Assembly: GCA_964626015.1 (NCBI GenBank)
Contig: CAZVCC010000028.1
Location: 1 to 39,015, forward strand
Reading direction: 5' to 3'
DNA from: CAIKZJ01 sp964626015
GTDB taxonomy: Bacteria; Bacteroidota; Ignavibacteria; Tepidaquicellales; Tepidaquicellaceae
Length of the DNA: 39,015 nt
In this document: positions 8,829-18,064 of the stretch, one piece after another
How positions within the stretch are numbered: the stretch's first letter is position 1
Layout of the letters: the number at the start of each line of letters is the position of its first letter
Program-made: the position numbers and the translations under genes
The notes under the pieces: generated by a model
Database searches by the model: none
What the model was told of the DNA's origin: nothing
The model's input: only the letters and a program-made list of their open reading frames with translations

Positions 8829-10045
8829 TGAATTACAAGTACTTTATAGCAAAACGTTATTTATTTTCTAAAAAGGATTCAAAGTTTATATCCTTCATAA
8901 CTTACATTTCAATACTTGGAGTTACATTGGGAGTAGCAACTCTCATTGTAGCAATCTCCATTCTAAGCGGCTTCGAAAAAGAGATAATGAATAAAGTAGC
9001 AGGACTTGTATCTCACGTACAAATACATTCATTTAAGCCTGAAGGAGTTAAAAATTATAAGGATGTAATTACTACAATAAATGATTCGATACCTGATGTA
9101 ACAGCTGTTACTGCCTATGTTCAGAGAGAAGCAGTGATAAGATTTAAAGAAAATGTTGAAGGTATAATGTTAAAAGGAGTAATTCAGGAGACTGATTTAT
9201 CTTCAACCAGATACAATATTATTAAAGGTGAATACAATATTCTACCTGTTGATACAATCTTTTCGAGATTAATTGTAGGTGATAAATTAGCTGAAAAGCT
9301 AAACATACAGGTTGGGAGCAAAGTTATAGTTTTTGGTTTGCAAGGCATACCTTCACCGCTTAATACCCCCAAAATAAAACAATTTATAGTAAGCGGTATT
9401 TATGAAACAGGTTTGAGAGATTATGATGACATCTTAATATATACAGACCTTGAAACAGCACAGTCTCTATTCAATTATGGCAGTTATGTAACAGGGATTG
9501 AACTTAATGTAAAAGATATTGAAAATGTGGAGGTTTCGGTATCTAAAATAAAGCAAGTGCTCGGATATCCTTTTTATCCGAGGTCATTGTTTAAATTGTA
9601 CAAGGGATTGTTTACCTGGGTAGAATTGCAGAAAGCACCAACTCCGATTGTACTAGGCCTTATAATAATTGTTGCAGCTTTTAACATTGTCGGAACACTT
9701 CTTATGCTTGTACTTGAGAAGACACAATCTGTGGGAATATTAAAAACATTGGGTGCATCCAGAAAGGATATAATGCAGATATTTATTTTTGATGGAATAA
9801 TAATAGGATTAATTGGAATAGTTTCAGGGAATATTCTAGGAATTGGGATAGCACTTGCAGAATTAAAGTTTAAATTCTTTTCACTACCAGAATTCTATTA
9901 CATGAAAAATGTACCAATCTTAATCGTTCCAGAGTATATCGTGTTTATTTCAATCATAACAATTATCTTAGTATTTTTAGCTACATTAGTTCCCGCTTAT
10001 CTTGCTGCGAAGTTTGATCCTGTAAAATCTATAAGATTTAATTAA
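8828..10045 (+). CDS. ABC transporter permease, LolC/LolE (FtsX-like) family
   Basis: Predicted inner-membrane permease of the lipoprotein-releasing LolCDE type, which hands lipoproteins to the periplasmic carrier in diderm bacteria. The 405 residues have the expected topology: one N-terminal membrane helix (about 21-46, with YISILGVTLGVATLIVAISIL), a large periplasmic MacB-PCD-like domain (about 50-265), and three C-terminal helices (about 272-295, 320-343, 370-395). The FtsX core LVLEKTQSVGILKTLGAS is clear. It overlaps prfB by one base and lies 2 bp before menG. No LolD ATPase is adjacent, so partner and exact substrate are inferred. A MacB-type or other FtsX-family role is the alternative. 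Confidence 0.88.
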   Translation: MNYKYFIAKRYLFSKKDSKFISFITYISILGVTLGVATLIVAISILSGFEKEIMNKVAGLVSHVQIHSFKPEGVKNYKDVITTINDSIPDVTAVTAYVQREAVIRFKENVEGIMLKGVIQETDLSSTRYNIIKGEYNILPVDTIFSRLIVGDKLAEKLNIQVGSKVIVFGLQGIPSPLNTPKIKQFIVSGIYETGLRDYDDILIYTDLETAQSLFNYGSYVTGIELNVKDIENVEVSVSKIKQVLGYPFYPRSLFKLYKGLFTWVELQKAPTPIVLGLIIIVAAFNIVGTLLMLVLEKTQSVGILKTLGASRKDIMQIFIFDGIIIGLIGIVSGNILGIGIALAELKFKFFSLPEFYYMKNVPILIVPEYIVFISIITIILVFLATLVPAYLAAKFDPVKSIRFN

Positions 10046-10047
10046 GT

Positions 10048-10740
10048 ATGCAACTGGATAAATCCAAAGAGAATATTAGCTCGATGTTCGACGATATTGC
10101 CGTGAAGTATGATTTTCTTAACCATGCTTTTACTGCTAACTTAGACAAATTATGGCGCCGTAAAATTATTAACTACATCTCGGAAAATAAAATAAAAGCA
10201 GAAAGGATAATTGATCTTGCTTCCGGTACGGGTGATATGGCGGTAGAATTGCTTAAACTTGAACCTCAAAAGGTTTTCTCTTTCGATATATCCCAAAATA
10301 TGCTTGAGCTTCAAAAGAAGAAAATTCAAAACGGGAAAGTAGTAATACAGTTAGCGGATTCAGAAAATATGCCTGTTGACAGCGGTAGTATTGATATTAT
10401 TACAATATCATTCGGTATCCGAAATTTTGAAAATATGGAAAAATCATTAGCAGAGATTTACAGAGTCCTTAAACCTGACGGTGTGTTAATTGTACTGGAG
10501 ATGTTCAGCTTAGGGAAGAAAAATTCGTTATTTAAGTTATATTTCACGAAGATAATGCCTGTCTTAGGCAGGATAATTTCAAGGAGTAACATTGCTTACT
10601 CATATCTACATATGTCTGTAATGAATTTTAAGACTGTTTATGAATTTATTGATATTGCTTCTAAAAATGGTTTTGTTTTAGAATACAAGAAAAACAACTT
10701 CAGAAAGTTTGTTTATTCAGTTTATCTTAGAAAACTTTGA
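10048..10740 (+). CDS. menG: Demethylmenaquinone methyltransferase
   Basis: SAM-dependent C-methyltransferase that performs the last step of menaquinone (or a step of ubiquinone) synthesis. The 230 residues show the UbiE/COQ5 signatures: an N-terminal FDDIAVKYDFLNH, SAM-binding motif I DLASGTGDMAVEL from D56, and a later FGIRNFENMEKSLAEIYRVL. Members of the inferred phylum use menaquinone, so menG is the more likely name; ubiE is the equivalent. The gene starts 2 bp after the LolC/E-type permease, so the two are probably co-transcribed with prfB. Confidence 0.93.
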   Translation: MQLDKSKENISSMFDDIAVKYDFLNHAFTANLDKLWRRKIINYISENKIKAERIIDLASGTGDMAVELLKLEPQKVFSFDISQNMLELQKKKIQNGKVVIQLADSENMPVDSGSIDIITISFGIRNFENMEKSLAEIYRVLKPDGVLIVLEMFSLGKKNSLFKLYFTKIMPVLGRIISRSNIAYSYLHMSVMNFKTVYEFIDIASKNGFVLEYKKNNFRKFVYSVYLRKL

Positions 10741-10769
10741 ATTAATTAATAAAAATATAACTAATTATT

Positions 10770-12587
10770 ATGACTGTTAAAAAGATTATTTTACTCGTTA
10801 CATTTAGTTTAGCATTCACTTTAGAATTATTTCCCGCATATCTCTCTTTTGAACCCGTAGAGCTTATACAGCCAAATGGGACGATACTAAATATTTATGC
10901 GAGTGGTGATGAATTTTATAACTGGCTTCATGATTCAGAGGGTTACACTATAATTCAGGATTCAAAGACCGGTTATTATTGCTATGCTATCCTTGAAGGA
11001 AGTTCTATTACTGCTTCAAAATATATCGTCGGAGCATCAACTCCTTTGCTAACAGGATTTCAAAAGTGGTTAACTATACCGGAAAGCGAAATCATTCGAA
11101 AGCGTTTTGAGTTCTATTCAAACTCACCACAAGATATCGGAGATGCACCTAAGACGGGTGTAATAAACAATCTTGTTGTTTACATAAGATTCGCTAGCGA
11201 AAATGAATTTACAGATTCTTTAGCATATTATGACAGATTATTTAATCTGAGTGTACCGGGTACTAATTCAATGAAAAATTATTTTAAGGAAGTTTCTTAT
11301 AACCAGCTTAGCATTGGAACATCATTTTATCCGACTACTGCGAATGCATTTGTTGCTTCATATCAGGATACCTCAGTAAGAGCATATTTCAAACCTTATA
11401 ACGAAACATCAAATCCCTTAGGATATACTTCTGCTAATAAGACAGAGAGAGAACATTCATTGCTAAACAGAGCATGCCAGTATGTAGCGAATATGGTTCC
11501 CGATACATTAAATCTTGATGGAGACGAGGATGGAAGGATTGATAATGTATGCTTCATAGTTTACGGCAGTTCTACAGCATGGGCTGATTTGCTTTGGCCG
11601 CATATGTGGTCACTTTATTCACAGAATGTTTATATAAGAGGGAAGAGAGTTTATACTTATAATTTTCAGATACAAAATAGTTTAAAGAGCAGCGGAGTAG
11701 GTGTTCTCTGTCATGAGATGTTTCATTCTTTAGGAGCTCCTGATTTATATCATTATACAAGCAACGGGATAAGTCCAATGAGCAGATGGGATGTTATGGA
11801 TGCCAATCAAAATCCTCCACAGCATATGTGCACACATATGAAAATGAAATACGGGACATGGATATCATCAATACCTACGATTACATCACCCGGAACGTAT
11901 ACTTTAAAATATGCTCTCTCACCGACTAATAATGCTTTTAAAATAATAACTCCGTTTTCATCAATTGAATACTTTGTTGTTGAATTTCGAAGAAAGTTAT
12001 CTGTTTTTGAGAATTCAATTCCGGGGGATGGTTTAATAATTATGAGAATCAACTCAACGCGAAACGGAAATGCAAATGGACCCCCTGATGAAGTGTATGC
12101 TTACAGACCAAATGGTACATTAACAACAAATGGAAGCCCACTGCAAGCTCATTATTGTTTAGAAGTTGGCAGAACTTCAATAAATAATACAACAAATCCT
12201 TCTCCTTTTCTTTTAGATGGAGCTCAAGGAGGTTTAAATATCTATAATGTAGGTTCGTATCAAGATTCAATTATTTCATTCACTATCGGTACATTAACGG
12301 GAATAAATAACAATGTTGTACCGATAAAAACAAGCTTATCACAAAACTATCCGAATCCATTTAACCCTGCAACTGAAATAGGGTACAGTATCTCGAAATC
12401 AGGGCATGTTTCGCTTATAGTGTACGATATTCTTGGGAAAGAAGTATCAGTTTTGGTTAATGAAATGCAGAATCCAGGGAATTATAAAGTGAGATATGAT
12501 GCTTCCGCATTAACATCAGGAATCTATTTCTATAAAATTCATTCAGAAGGATTTAGTGATATTAAGCGAATGATGTTAATAAAGTAA
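10770..12587 (+). CDS. Secreted M6-family metalloprotease with T9SS type A sorting domain
   Basis: A 605-residue exported protease. The N-terminus is a signal peptide (about residues 1-24, MTVKKIILLVTFSLAFTLEL). The catalytic domain resembles M6/immune-inhibitor-A peptidases and has the zinc motif H315-E316-x-x-H319 followed by SLGAPD, giving the extended HExxHxxGxxD site. The last 85 or so residues form a T9SS sorting domain: SLSQNYPNPFNPATEI, then VYDILGKEV and SGIYFYKI, ending in MMLIK. The protein is therefore predicted to cross the outer membrane and be released or anchored. It begins 29 bp after menG but is probably a separate transcription unit. The natural substrate is unknown. Confidence 0.93.
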   Translation: MTVKKIILLVTFSLAFTLELFPAYLSFEPVELIQPNGTILNIYASGDEFYNWLHDSEGYTIIQDSKTGYYCYAILEGSSITASKYIVGASTPLLTGFQKWLTIPESEIIRKRFEFYSNSPQDIGDAPKTGVINNLVVYIRFASENEFTDSLAYYDRLFNLSVPGTNSMKNYFKEVSYNQLSIGTSFYPTTANAFVASYQDTSVRAYFKPYNETSNPLGYTSANKTEREHSLLNRACQYVANMVPDTLNLDGDEDGRIDNVCFIVYGSSTAWADLLWPHMWSLYSQNVYIRGKRVYTYNFQIQNSLKSSGVGVLCHEMFHSLGAPDLYHYTSNGISPMSRWDVMDANQNPPQHMCTHMKMKYGTWISSIPTITSPGTYTLKYALSPTNNAFKIITPFSSIEYFVVEFRRKLSVFENSIPGDGLIIMRINSTRNGNANGPPDEVYAYRPNGTLTTNGSPLQAHYCLEVGRTSINNTTNPSPFLLDGAQGGLNIYNVGSYQDSIISFTIGTLTGINNNVVPIKTSLSQNYPNPFNPATEIGYSISKSGHVSLIVYDILGKEVSVLVNEMQNPGNYKVRYDASALTSGIYFYKIHSEGFSDIKRMMLIK

Positions 12588-12947
12588 CTTTTAGCGGGTC
12601 TACAGAAGGTCTTTAATTTAATAGCTATCGGTATTTTGTAGTTTTGAGGTAAATAGTATATCAAGAGTAAATAAGTGTAATATTAGACTTAAATCAGTAC
12701 ATTTTATACTATATTATGCCTATTTTTGGTAAGAGTATGGATATATTGAAGTGGAAATGAATTGGATGTGAAGTGGATATTATCTGGATTTTAAGTGTTT
12801 GTAGGAGGAAAGAATTTTGAATTCGTTTAAAAGGTAGAAAAACTCAAGAAATATGAATGTCAACTGTGTTTTTATTTTACCTATGAATTAAAACAAATGC
12901 AATTGATAAAAAATTCAGTCAAAGCTAATTGCTTGAAAGGAATATTA
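12588..12947. other. Intergenic region between convergent genes
   Basis: No convincing ORF, tRNA or hairpin terminator in 360 bp between the M6 protease (+) and the DUF6265-like gene (-). The middle part contains the 11-bp phased repeat described separately. Confidence 0.6.
12727..12806 (+). repeat. Degenerate tandem repeat, 11-bp period, TGG-phased
   Basis: TGG occurs at 12727, 12738, 12752, 12763, 12774 and 12785, with TGT at 12796. All intervals are 11 bp except one of 14. Successive units read TGGAAATGAAT, TGGATGTGAAG, TGGATATTATC, TGGATTTTAAG. The register is strict but the rest of each unit is degenerate. It does not lie in a gene. Confidence 0.7.
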
Positions 12948-13691
12948 TTATTCTAATTTAGTAAGAATCACGTATTTGCCAACCCGGCTTTGCTGATTGT
13001 TGTCATCTGCATCCCATAGTCCTTGATTAAAGATTACAGAGCATGTAACATCTTTATTAAGTAAAGTTTCTAACTCACTTAATTTTATAGAGGATATGCC
13101 CATTTTTATGAAGTAATTTATTCCCTGTATTTTGAGGAAGTAATCAAAAACCCCTTCGATGATTTTTCCTGCTTTATTTTCAAATGGTTGTTTAAAAATC
13201 TTACCTTTAATGGTTACAGGTATATTGGTATATTCTCTAATAAACTTAATATCAAAACCCGAAGTGTCGCCTTCTACTCTTGCGTTTACTGTCCCGAATC
13301 CTGAGAAATCATACATTATTCTTTTAGGGAAATCGTGATTAAGGTTTTCGAATGTAAACATCTCGTCTTTATAATCCTTCAAAGTGAAACAAATTTCACC
13401 CTGTGGGTTTTCAGGGTCTTGCTCCATAATAGTAGCACAATATTGTAACTTATTTTCTTTGATAAGGATACGCATTGTTTCTGACAGTAATGAACCACCC
13501 TGATATTCATAAATTGTTTTTCCGACAAGCTCACCATCAGCAGAAATTTCCCATATTTCTGTTGTTTTATCTTTGTCTGTTGTAGATGAATATTGACCGA
13601 GAAAAAGATGAGTGGGGTAATCAAACGATTGAGAATATCCTGAAATATAACTAAACAAGGCTGCGAAAATTATAATAAAAATTGTTTTCAT
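12948..13691 (-). CDS. Exported protein with DUF6265-like domain
   Basis: A 247-residue protein with a signal peptide (MKTIFIIIFAALFSYISGYSQ), predicted periplasmic or surface-located. Residues about 30-150 resemble the DUF6265 family: a region asking about weight and state (TTEIWEISADGELVGKTIYEY) and the motif FTFENLNHDFPKRIMYDF, which is close to the family's F-E-N-x-x-H-D-F-P-x-R-I. The function of that family is not known. The C-terminal 90 residues are not recognised. The gene lies downstream of leuD on the same strand but is separated from it by a good terminator hairpin and 92 bp, in the opposite order of transcription, so it is the last gene on this strand and probably monocistronic. 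Confidence 0.78.
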   Translation of the reverse strand: MKTIFIIIFAALFSYISGYSQSFDYPTHLFLGQYSSTTDKDKTTEIWEISADGELVGKTIYEYQGGSLLSETMRILIKENKLQYCATIMEQDPENPQGEICFTLKDYKDEMFTFENLNHDFPKRIMYDFSGFGTVNARVEGDTSGFDIKFIREYTNIPVTIKGKIFKQPFENKAGKIIEGVFDYFLKIQGINYFIKMGISSIKLSELETLLNKDVTCSVIFNQGLWDADDNNQQSRVGKYVILTKLE

Positions 13692-13731
13692 ATTAAGAAT
13701 TTATTTTCAATAATTTAACAATAATAAAACA

Positions 13732-13760
13732 AAAAACCCATAGTAAAACTATGGGTTTTT
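13732..13760 (-). terminator. Rho-independent terminator after leuD
   Basis: Perfect 12-bp stem AAAAACCCATAG / CTATGGGTTTTT with a 5-base loop (TAAAA), ending in a T-run on the minus strand. It lies 24 bp past the leuD stop codon. Confidence 0.9.
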
Positions 13761-13783
13761 ATAAATGAAACTAATATTTCTAT

Positions 13784-14281
13784 TTATTTTGCATATTTAG
13801 CTATTACTTTCTTTCTTGTATAAGCTACGAGTCCTCCGGCTTCAACGATTGCCATACGAGCAGCAGGAAGAGGGATAGTAGAGAACTCTTTTCCCTTTGT
13901 TTTATTAACTACTTTGTCTCCAACTAATTCGATTTCATCTCCTAAGTCAGCTTCAATATCGGGACAAGTAATAAGATTAAGTCCGAGGTTGATAGCGTTT
14001 TGAAGGAATATACGCGCATAGTCTTTAGCAACAACAATAAGACCATGTCCAAGAATTGTTGATGCTGCTTGTTCGCGTGATGAACCACATCCAAAATTAT
14101 TACCGCCAATAATCACGCTACCAGCGGGATATTCTTTTGAATTGAGTTTTTGATTTAATTCTGTGTAATCTGCAAAACAGAACTGAGGTGTTTCAGTGGG
14201 GAGTACTGTTGCCATGTATCTGCCCGGATAAATTGCATCTGTTGAAATATCATTACCGAAAATATATACTACTTTTCCCAT
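13784..14281 (-). CDS. leuD: 3-isopropylmalate dehydratase small subunit (LeuD, short type)
   Basis: Swivel-domain subunit of the [4Fe-4S] isomerase that converts 2- to 3-isopropylmalate in leucine synthesis. The start is taken as ATG 14281-14279, which shares one base with the leuC stop (TAATG) and gives 165 residues, the usual short LeuD length. A further 25 upstream codons are open but lie wholly in leuC. Motifs are FGNDISTDAIYPGRY and GGNNFGCGSSREQAA. The substrate-recognition loop after R21 reads YMATV, which is not the common YLxT form, so a related hydro-lyase substrate such as homoaconitate cannot be excluded. It is translated with leuC and ends at a strong terminator. Confidence 0.9.
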   Translation of the reverse strand: MGKVVYIFGNDISTDAIYPGRYMATVLPTETPQFCFADYTELNQKLNSKEYPAGSVIIGGNNFGCGSSREQAASTILGHGLIVVAKDYARIFLQNAINLGLNLITCPDIEADLGDEIELVGDKVVNKTKGKEFSTIPLPAARMAIVEAGGLVAYTRKKVIAKYAK

Positions 14282-15573
14282 TAGTTTACTCCTTTCATTG
14301 TAGGACTTGTTATTTCTCCCGCAACAGCACTTGCTGCAGCGACGGCAGGCGAGCATAAATAAACATCGCCTTTTGGATTACCCATCCTACCTTTAAAGTT
14401 TCTGTTTGTTGTTGAAAGAGCAACTTCACCGTCTCCGATAGCTCCCTGATGTACACCGAGACAGCACCCGCAACCCGGGTTCATAATAATAGCTCCTGAA
14501 TCAGAGAATATTTCAAGCAGTCCTTGTTTCAATGCCTTTTTGTAGATTTTCCATGATGCAGGGAAGATGAGCATACGTGTATCTTCAGCAACTTTTTTAC
14601 CTTTAAGAATACTTGCCGCTATTTCAAGGTCATCAATTCTGCCATTAGTACAAGAACCAATTACAATCTGGTCAACTTTAATACCTTTCACCTGACTTAT
14701 TGGTTTAACATTATCAACAGTGTGAGGGCAAGCTATCTGCGGTTCAAATTCATTAGCATTTATCTCGACAATTTCACAATACTTTGCATCACTATCCGGT
14801 AGTACAGGATTAATTTTATCAGTAACACCTGCTTCTCTTAGGAAACGTTCTGTTTCTGCGTCACCGGGAACAATACCGGCTGTAGCACCTGCTTCAACAG
14901 CCATGTTTGAAAGCACAAGTCTTCCTGACATGGGCATATTTTTGATAGCGTCTCCATGGAATTCAATTACCTTGAAGTTTGCGCCCTGAGCAGAAATTTT
15001 ACCAATAATATACAGGATTAAATCCTTTGGATAAACATTCTCTTTGAATTTACCATTAACAACAACTTTTATGGTTTCAGGAACTTCTACGTTTAGCACG
15101 GTTCCAAGAGACCATACGCTTGCCATTTCGGTAGCACCTATACCGAATGCAAATGCACCGAATGCGCCATGAGTTGTAGTATGGCTGTCAGTACCAACGA
15201 CTACATCTCCGGGTTTTATGTAACCATATTCAGCAAGTATCTGGTGACAGATACCACCTTCATCAGAACGTATATCATGAAATTTAGTAATTCCATTCGC
15301 TTTGACAAAGTTTCTTATCTTCTTCTGATTTGTAGCAGTTTTAGAACTTTCAGCCGGAACTCTGTGGTCGAATATAATCGCAATCCTGTTCGGGTCCCAT
15401 ACTTTTTGTTCAAGACCAGTATCCTTGAATACTTCATTGAATTGATTAATTACAAGTGCAGCATTTTCATGTGACATTGCAACATTAACTTCAGGTTCTA
15501 AAACATCACCGGGTTTTACAGAATCCTTTTTGGTTGCTTTAGCGAGAATTTTCTCGACTATTGTCATTCCCAT
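14281..15573 (-). CDS. leuC: 3-isopropylmalate dehydratase large subunit (LeuC, type 2)
   Basis: Aconitase-superfamily large subunit that binds the [4Fe-4S] cluster and, with LeuD, isomerises isopropylmalate. The 430 residues match the roughly 420-residue LeuC2/homoaconitase-like class, not the 470-residue proteobacterial LeuC. Visible motifs are GTDSHTTTHGAFGAFAFGIG, GSCTNGR with C308, and PGCGCC with C368 and C371, the three cluster ligands. leuD overlaps its stop by one base. No leuA, leuB or ilv gene lies in the window, so the pathway assignment rests on family. pepF ends 39 bp upstream on the same strand. Confidence 0.92.
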   Translation of the reverse strand: MGMTIVEKILAKATKKDSVKPGDVLEPEVNVAMSHENAALVINQFNEVFKDTGLEQKVWDPNRIAIIFDHRVPAESSKTATNQKKIRNFVKANGITKFHDIRSDEGGICHQILAEYGYIKPGDVVVGTDSHTTTHGAFGAFAFGIGATEMASVWSLGTVLNVEVPETIKVVVNGKFKENVYPKDLILYIIGKISAQGANFKVIEFHGDAIKNMPMSGRLVLSNMAVEAGATAGIVPGDAETERFLREAGVTDKINPVLPDSDAKYCEIVEINANEFEPQIACPHTVDNVKPISQVKGIKVDQIVIGSCTNGRIDDLEIAASILKGKKVAEDTRMLIFPASWKIYKKALKQGLLEIFSDSGAIIMNPGCGCCLGVHQGAIGDGEVALSTTNRNFKGRMGNPKGDVYLCSPAVAAASAVAGEITSPTMKGVN

Positions 15574-15612
15574 TTATTTAACTCCTGTTCTTAATTATGA
15601 TTTTAATTGAAA

Positions 15613-17526
15613 TTATTTATTTAGACGAGCCATTATTTTTTCCATTTCCGAAACAAGATAATCGAATCTTTTGAAAGCTTTTTCATACGGTTCCTTAGTG
15701 GTCATGTCAACTCCGGCTTCTTTTAGAATATTTATTGAGAAATCTTTTCCTCCTGATTTCAGCATATTAATGTAAGCGTCTCTTTCTTTTTCACTTCCAT
15801 TTAACACCATTTCAGCGAGTGCCATAGACGAGATGATTCCTGTACTATACTGGAAAACATAGAAGTTATAAAAGAAATGGGGGATTCGGCTCCATTCTCT
15901 CTGAATATAATCGTCAACCTGTGTTACACCTTTATCATGTCCATAATATTCTCGAGTAAGGCTCAAATATTTATCATTCAGCCAATCAGCGGTTAAGGTT
16001 TTTCCTTCTTCAACTTTTTCATGCATAGCAAGTTCAAAATCAGCGAATAAGGTTTGTCTGTATAAAGTTCCTCTAACTTGATCCAGATATGCATCGAGAA
16101 TAAACAGTTTGTACATATCATCGGTTTCATTTTTCAACATGTACTCCATGAGCATATTTTCGTTAAATGTGGAAGCAATCTCAGCAAGAAAGATAGTATA
16201 ATCAGAAGTCACAAACGGCTGGTATTTATTGGAAAAATAGGAATGCATAGCATGACCAAGTTCATGTGCGACAGTTGAAACTGATTCATATTCGCCATTG
16301 TAGTTTAGCTTAACGTAAGGATGCACACCATAAACTCCGCCTGAATAAGCACCGCTTTCTTTGTTCTTATTCGGATAAATATCCATCCATCTGTTTTTAT
16401 AAGCTTCATCGAGAGCTGATTGATACTCATCTCCCAGCGGTTTCATTGATTCCTTAATAAGATTTTCACTTTCTTTAAATGTATAAATCTTTTCGACGGA
16501 GGGAACTGCGGATGCATAGATGTCTTCATATCTATATTTATCGAGTTTAAGAAGCTTCTGCTTAAGTTTTAAATATCTGTGAAGCGGGTCAAGGTTTTCC
16601 TTAACTGATTTTATAAGGTTAGTGTAAACTTCTCTTGGTATATTATCGTTAAACAATTTTGCATCGAGGCAATTTTCAAATTTCTTGACTTTAGCGTTAA
16701 AGAGATGGTTTTTAACCGCTCCGTCCTGAAGAATTGAGAATGTATTTTCGAAGTTCTTCATGTTGTTCCAGAATTCTCTCATAACGAGACTTCTATTGGC
16801 AGGGTCTTTGTCGCCGCGGAACTTGACATAGTTAGCGTAATTTAAAGTTACTTTAGAACCGTCAGAGAGTTTTACATCGACAGAGGGCAATTCCATATCG
16901 TTCAGCATATTTGCCGTTTTGCTAGGGATACCTGAGAATAAGCCGGTCATGGAAACGATTTTCTGCTGTTCTTCGGGAAGAATATGCTCTTTACTTCTTA
17001 ATATATCATAAAGCATGAAACTATAAGGTTTCAGCTTTGGTTCCTGAGAAAAATATGTGTCAAGTTTATCTTTACCGAGGGCAAGGATATCGGGATTAAT
17101 GAATGATAACTTTGCATAATAGTTTACAAAAATGGATTGAAGTTCGCCTTCCATCTTCTGAAATTTTGTATCGCCAATATCAGCAGCGCTCTGATGAGAA
17201 GCATAAGCGTATAAAACACCAGATTTTTTGTTGATATCAGAAATTAATTCAAGCATTGAAAGCATGTTAGATGACGACTCTGTCCAGCTTTTCTGCAAAG
17301 CGTCAACCTTAGAAATCATATCTACAGCGACATCTTTATCAGATTTCCAAGCATCATCATTTGGATACAGGTCTTCGATTTTCCATGTGAATTCCACGGG
17401 AATATCTTTTCTTTCTGTCATAGAATAGTCAGGAATCTTTTTATCTGTCTGACTAAATAGGTTTTGAGAAATTGTCATTAATACAATAGTTAAAATTAAA
17501 GCAAAGTAAAATGTTTTATTCACCAT
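15613..17526 (-). CDS. pepF: Exported M3-family oligopeptidase (oligoendopeptidase F-like)
   Basis: Zinc metallopeptidase that cleaves short peptides. The M3 catalytic motif VAHELGHAMHSYFS is present, with the first zinc-binding histidine at about residue 421. The N-terminal Peptidase_M3_N region (about 85-200) and the long helical domain are typical. Unlike classical cytoplasmic PepF, this protein begins with a clear signal peptide, MVNKTFYFALILTIVLMTIS, followed by SQTDKK, so it is probably periplasmic or surface-exposed. I start at ATG 17526 because this places the signal peptide at the N-terminus. The frame is open from ATG 17559, which would add 11 residues. It precedes leuC on the same strand by 39 bp. 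Confidence 0.92.
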   Translation of the reverse strand: MVNKTFYFALILTIVLMTISQNLFSQTDKKIPDYSMTERKDIPVEFTWKIEDLYPNDDAWKSDKDVAVDMISKVDALQKSWTESSSNMLSMLELISDINKKSGVLYAYASHQSAADIGDTKFQKMEGELQSIFVNYYAKLSFINPDILALGKDKLDTYFSQEPKLKPYSFMLYDILRSKEHILPEEQQKIVSMTGLFSGIPSKTANMLNDMELPSVDVKLSDGSKVTLNYANYVKFRGDKDPANRSLVMREFWNNMKNFENTFSILQDGAVKNHLFNAKVKKFENCLDAKLFNDNIPREVYTNLIKSVKENLDPLHRYLKLKQKLLKLDKYRYEDIYASAVPSVEKIYTFKESENLIKESMKPLGDEYQSALDEAYKNRWMDIYPNKNKESGAYSGGVYGVHPYVKLNYNGEYESVSTVAHELGHAMHSYFSNKYQPFVTSDYTIFLAEIASTFNENMLMEYMLKNETDDMYKLFILDAYLDQVRGTLYRQTLFADFELAMHEKVEEGKTLTADWLNDKYLSLTREYYGHDKGVTQVDDYIQREWSRIPHFFYNFYVFQYSTGIISSMALAEMVLNGSEKERDAYINMLKSGGKDFSINILKEAGVDMTTKEPYEKAFKRFDYLVSEMEKIMARLNK

Positions 17527-17698
17527 AAGTTTATATTTTAAAATTCGAGGATATTGCAATATAATTCTTTAAAAATTGAATTTATATTGAATAATACTCT
17601 ATATTATCAAAGCGGAAAAGTACCATGTCTGATAAAAAATGGAATTGAAAAAAGGGTATAAAATTGGTATATTAAATTTTTATAAACACTAATTATAT

Positions 17699-17986
17699 AT
17701 GAAAAAAGTAAAAGCGAAAAGCAATTACAAACTTACTCAACAGCTTGCAGCGAAGAAACAAGCAGCAGCAAAGAGGAGAGACCCATTTAAAGAGAGGGGA
17801 ATCGAAAGTTTTATTGACTTCCGCGATGTCAAGCTGCTGACGAGATTCTTAAATGAACAAGGTAAGCTGCTTCCTGCAAGAATTACGGGTTCTCCCGCAA
17901 AGATGCAGAGAAAGCTAACGACAGCTGTAAAAAGAGCAAGGCATCTCGCTTTTCTTCCATTCGTCAGCGAAGGAACAAAGTATTAA
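17699..17986 (+). CDS. rpsR: 30S ribosomal protein S18
   Basis: Small-subunit protein that binds S6 and the 16S rRNA central domain. The 95 residues contain the core IDFRDVKLLTRFLNEQGKLLPARITGSPAKMQRKL and AVKRARHLAFLPF at the expected positions, in shorter form FLNEQGKLLPARITG. The N-terminal basic extension (KAKSNYKLTQQLAAKKQAAA) is longer than usual. No cysteines are present, so it is the zinc-free form. It stands alone, without the usual rpsF, ssb or rplI neighbours. A good terminator follows 31 bp after the stop. Confidence 0.95.
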   Translation: MKKVKAKSNYKLTQQLAAKKQAAAKRRDPFKERGIESFIDFRDVKLLTRFLNEQGKLLPARITGSPAKMQRKLTTAVKRARHLAFLPFVSEGTKY

Positions 17987-18016
17987 GCGGAATTAATAAG
18001 ATAGAATTTCTATTAT

Positions 18017-18048
18017 AACTCCTAAATATCAATATTTAGGAGTTTTTT
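18017..18048 (+). terminator. Rho-independent terminator after rpsR
   Basis: Inverted repeat AACTCCTAAATAT / ATATTTAGGAGTT (the inner pairs open to form the loop), followed by a T-run. It is placed 31 bp after rpsR and just before the nuclease gene. Confidence 0.88.
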
Positions 18049-18064
18049 AGTAAACACAAATTAT

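Noticed and set aside
14282..14356. Upstream extension of leuD by 25 codons
   Set aside because: The extension lies entirely within leuC in another frame and reads as cysteine-rich non-homologous sequence; the ATG overlapping the leuC stop gives the normal length.
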